Shown: positions 6,101 to 7,059 of the stretch, one piece after another | Layout: each line of letters begins with the position of its first letter | Numbering within the stretch: the stretch's first letter is position 1 | From: Christensenellaceae bacterium | Lineage (GTDB): Bacteria > Bacillota > Clostridia > Christensenellales > Borkfalkiaceae | Length of the DNA stretch: 7,059 nucleotides | Direction: 5' to 3' | Assembly: GCA_948482865.1 (NCBI GenBank) | Contig: CAOMHR010000083.1 | Span: forward strand, 1 to 7,059 | Translations under genes and position numbers: made by a program | The notes under the pieces: generated by a model | Database searches by the model: none | Seen by the model: only the letters and a program-made list of their open reading frames with translations | Told to the model about the DNA's origin: nothing

Positions 6101-6740
6101 ACGCGTTTTCGGAAGCCTTTTTCAAAGGTCCTATCTGCCTTTCGACTTCCTGCATACGCTGGGCAAACACAAAAAGGTTATCCTTTGAAGCGTTCAGCTT
6201 TCTTTCCGCGTCCGCCTTTCTGTCCTTGAAAACCACTATGCCCGTGGCTTCTTCGAAGATGGAACGCCTGTCTTCGGGCTTGGCGTTCATAATCTGTTCT
6301 ATTCTGCCCTGTCCGATAATGGAATAGCCTTCCTTTGCCGCGCCCGCGCCGTGCAGAAGACCCGTCAGCACCTTCATACGCGAAGGCTGTTTGTTCAAAA
6401 GGTATTCGCTGTCGCCGTCGCGGTACAGGCGTCTTGTCATTTCCACTTCGTCGCAGTCGATGTCGAACATACGCTGGGTATTGTCAAAGGTAAGCGTAAC
6501 TTCGCAAAAAGACATCTGTCTTCTCGCTTCGGTACCGCCGAAAATAACGTCCATCATCTGCGAGCCGCGCATCATTTTAGCCGACTGTTCGCCGAGAACC
6601 CAGCGAATAGCGTCCGCAACGTTAGATTTGCCGCAACCGTTAGGTCCGACTATACAGGTTACCCCTTCGCCGAGCGGCACGGTCGTTTTGTCCGCAAAGG
6701 ACTTGAATCCTACTAATTGTATCTGTTTGAATGTCGTCAT
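3141..6740 (-). CDS. smc: Smc, chromosome partition/condensation ATPase
   Basis: Smc forms a homodimer that, with ScpA and ScpB, extrudes DNA loops and helps separate sister chromosomes. The 1199-residue product is full length and intact. The N-terminal head has Walker A GPNGCGKSN (32-40), the R-containing KMMRGSQMMDVIFGG segment (56-69) and the Q-loop IIGQGRIEQI (141-150). A coiled coil rich in Glu, Lys and Gln (about 170-500) leads to the globular hinge (about 505-670) with its Gly-rich end TSGSMTGGSK. The returning coil runs to about residue 1030. The C-terminal head carries the signature LSGGE (1097-1101), Walker B FCVLDEIEAALDEANV with catalytic E1126, and a final ITHRKPTMENAD switch segment. 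The ATG overlaps the rnc stop codon by four bases (ATGA); no convincing ribosome site is seen before it, so translation is probably coupled to rnc. The rnc-smc-ftsY order is typical of Bacillota. No frame disruption is seen. Confidence 0.99.
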   Translation of the reverse strand: MTTFKQIQLVGFKSFADKTTVPLGEGVTCIVGPNGCGKSNVADAIRWVLGEQSAKMMRGSQMMDVIFGGTEARRQMSFCEVTLTFDNTQRMFDIDCDEVEMTRRLYRDGDSEYLLNKQPSRMKVLTGLLHGAGAAKEGYSIIGQGRIEQIMNAKPEDRRSIFEEATGIVVFKDRKADAERKLNASKDNLFVFAQRMQEVERQIGPLKKASENALKYRELYTQLRHHEMNLYIVRHDGAAGERDSLNSKAEKINKRIEEVTALSEQLLSEYQTRRDELAAADSELNDLYERLRRYEVGIEKKSGKSQLLFEKASSVREKLASAQNDILVSTKRIDDIDREIRRAEAYGQKNGERLDSLRSQTEGFRTEIDELSKKIADYEYMTGEHRKKVLDTFKDLSDMRQNMGSLSAQKQLLKERLGEIKKDMENIRERRDGLRGEYDESFERGKTLSELLGNENNLLEQAEAKTRECDEKIQFLIRQVYDTQAQIVSLNDSLTTYQALRDRFEGYIYSVRKLLNNAKTDGEVSDKIEGLIADVVSCDGDYEVAIETAFGGAMQNVITKTRDDARFLIEYLKRNRMGQVTFLPIEALRPKTENNEIKAAAHDKGAIGFAINLVKFNKKFENVIHNLLGNTLIVDNISNATQIARRYPRAFKIVTLDGDVIATSGSMTGGSKREIAGNLLANERRIKEIEESIESKKSALNRAETKRKELEGLQSQANAEQQELVARLQNARVELSALNEKQSSLMQRVTSAESEYAAYGQSLQALEDRLSSLDSEYSGVSKGASDLSEQSDKASSAINDMSAQYDKLTAERNEKADRLNSILVEIAALESAVKSGAENIERLNSEREQLSERLESTKASIPRIEEEMQSFTKQAQQAALSKEEQAVVEDLNRQVSENQARKEELNRKMMQYDSDRLNVYKEKEELTKKQSHIELALQKIDSELEYLQQRISEEYGEDYEGCLKYKVDDYDASSAAASISNLKRQITMLGPVNHNAVEEYDELSQRYEKMTEEKADLEKAIEDLTTALDDIRAEMIKIFDAGFNTINENFKKTFKELFGGGKAELQLDYTDCDDPLNAGIEIVACPPGKKLTKISLLSGGERALTAIAILFAIIGMRPMPFCVLDEIEAALDEANVARYAKYLKKFATQTQFIVITHRKPTMENADILFGVTMEEKGVSKIVSVKLSEVESRLGGDTVM

Positions 6741-7059
6741 AATTTACCGTTTGTTTTGTTAAGGTGTTTCAGCGCGGCTTGTGCCGCAAGTTGTTCGGCG
6801 GCTTTTATACAGTCCGCCTGCGCCTTAAAACTTTCTCCGAAAAGATTTAAAGTTATTACGTATTTGTGTTTTTGCGGCGTGCCTATATCCTTGCATTTAT
6901 ATACGGGGCAAGGCGCGCCCGCCGATTGCAGCGCTTCCTGCAATTTGCCCTTGAAATTTTCAAGACCCGGCTTGCTTTTAAAGTCGAGCGTTGAAAGCGC
7001 AAACTTTTTCGCCGCTTCGATTCCGCCGTCAAGATAAATTGCCGCAATCACTGCTTCGT
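6737..7059 (-). CDS. rnc: Ribonuclease III, C-terminal part, 5' truncated by window edge
   Basis: RNase III cuts double-stranded RNA, processing rRNA precursors and controlling mRNAs. Only the last 106 complete codons are in the window; the frame continues past the edge, and the GTG at 7051 is an internal Val codon. The visible part begins with EAVIAAIYLDGG, the end of the catalytic domain; its Glu (codon 7055-7057) aligns with the metal-binding E117 of the E. coli enzyme. The double-stranded RNA-binding domain follows: a KGKLQEALQ first helix, a Pro-containing strand region, GTPQKHKYVITL in place of the usual GPxHxxxF, and a last helix KAAEQLAAQAALKHL. The Gly-x-Gly-Ser-Lys-Lys turn normal before this last helix is not recognisable. 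The stop TGA overlaps the smc ATG. The NERLEFLGD signature lies outside the window. Confidence 0.95.
   Translation of the reverse strand, partial: EAVIAAIYLDGGIEAAKKFALSTLDFKSKPGLENFKGKLQEALQSAGAPCPVYKCKDIGTPQKHKYVITLNLFGESFKAQADCIKAAEQLAAQAALKHLNKTNGKL

Noticed and set aside
1..7059. CRISPR array, insertion sequence, or defence/retron-type system
   Set aside because: No regularly spaced repeats, transposase, reverse transcriptase, nuclease-defence gene or inverted element ends are visible; apart from the integrase the large genes are housekeeping or stress genes.

Overview
The window looks like a chromosomal segment of a low-to-moderate GC member of the Bacillota, most likely an anaerobic clostridium-type bacterium. 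The evidence is the rnc-smc-ftsY gene order that is typical of this phylum, an encoded tRNA CCA end, strong AGGAGG-type ribosome binding sites, and a rubrerythrin, an enzyme characteristic of anaerobes and microaerophiles. Finer taxonomic placement is not possible from the sequence alone.

Left part (1-671): the C-terminal catalytic half of a tyrosine recombinase (plus strand) runs into the window and stops 74 nt before the 3' end of a minus-strand tRNA-Leu(UAG). Between them is a good rho-independent terminator for the tRNA. The tRNA has a near-consensus promoter on its other side. An integrase next to a tRNA 3' end is the classic layout of a phage, ICE or genomic island integrated in a tRNA gene. 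I infer that bases left of about 550 belong to a mobile element and bases to the right are core chromosome.

Middle part (672-1620): a rubrerythrin gene on the plus strand is followed directly by two very small reading frames. The first (39 codons) overlaps the rubrerythrin stop by ATGA, has its own ribosome binding site, and encodes a Lys/Asn/Cys-rich peptide with three KNCG repeats. The second (about 41 codons) overlaps the first and ends in a compact acidic tail, QDADDL. A strong hairpin at 1587-1620 closes this small operon and also the convergent operon from the right. This possible redox or metal mini-operon is the most interesting novelty in the window.

Right part (1649-7059): a minus-strand operon reads, in transcription order, rnc (RNase III, 5' part outside the window), smc (chromosome condensation ATPase), ftsY (signal recognition particle receptor) and maa (hexapeptide-repeat sugar O-acetyltransferase). 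rnc and smc overlap by 4 bases, smc and ftsY are 44 nt apart, and ftsY and maa are 2 nt apart. The first three are housekeeping genes in a widespread order. The acetyltransferase at the end is an unusual passenger in this operon. The promoter of the operon lies outside the window.
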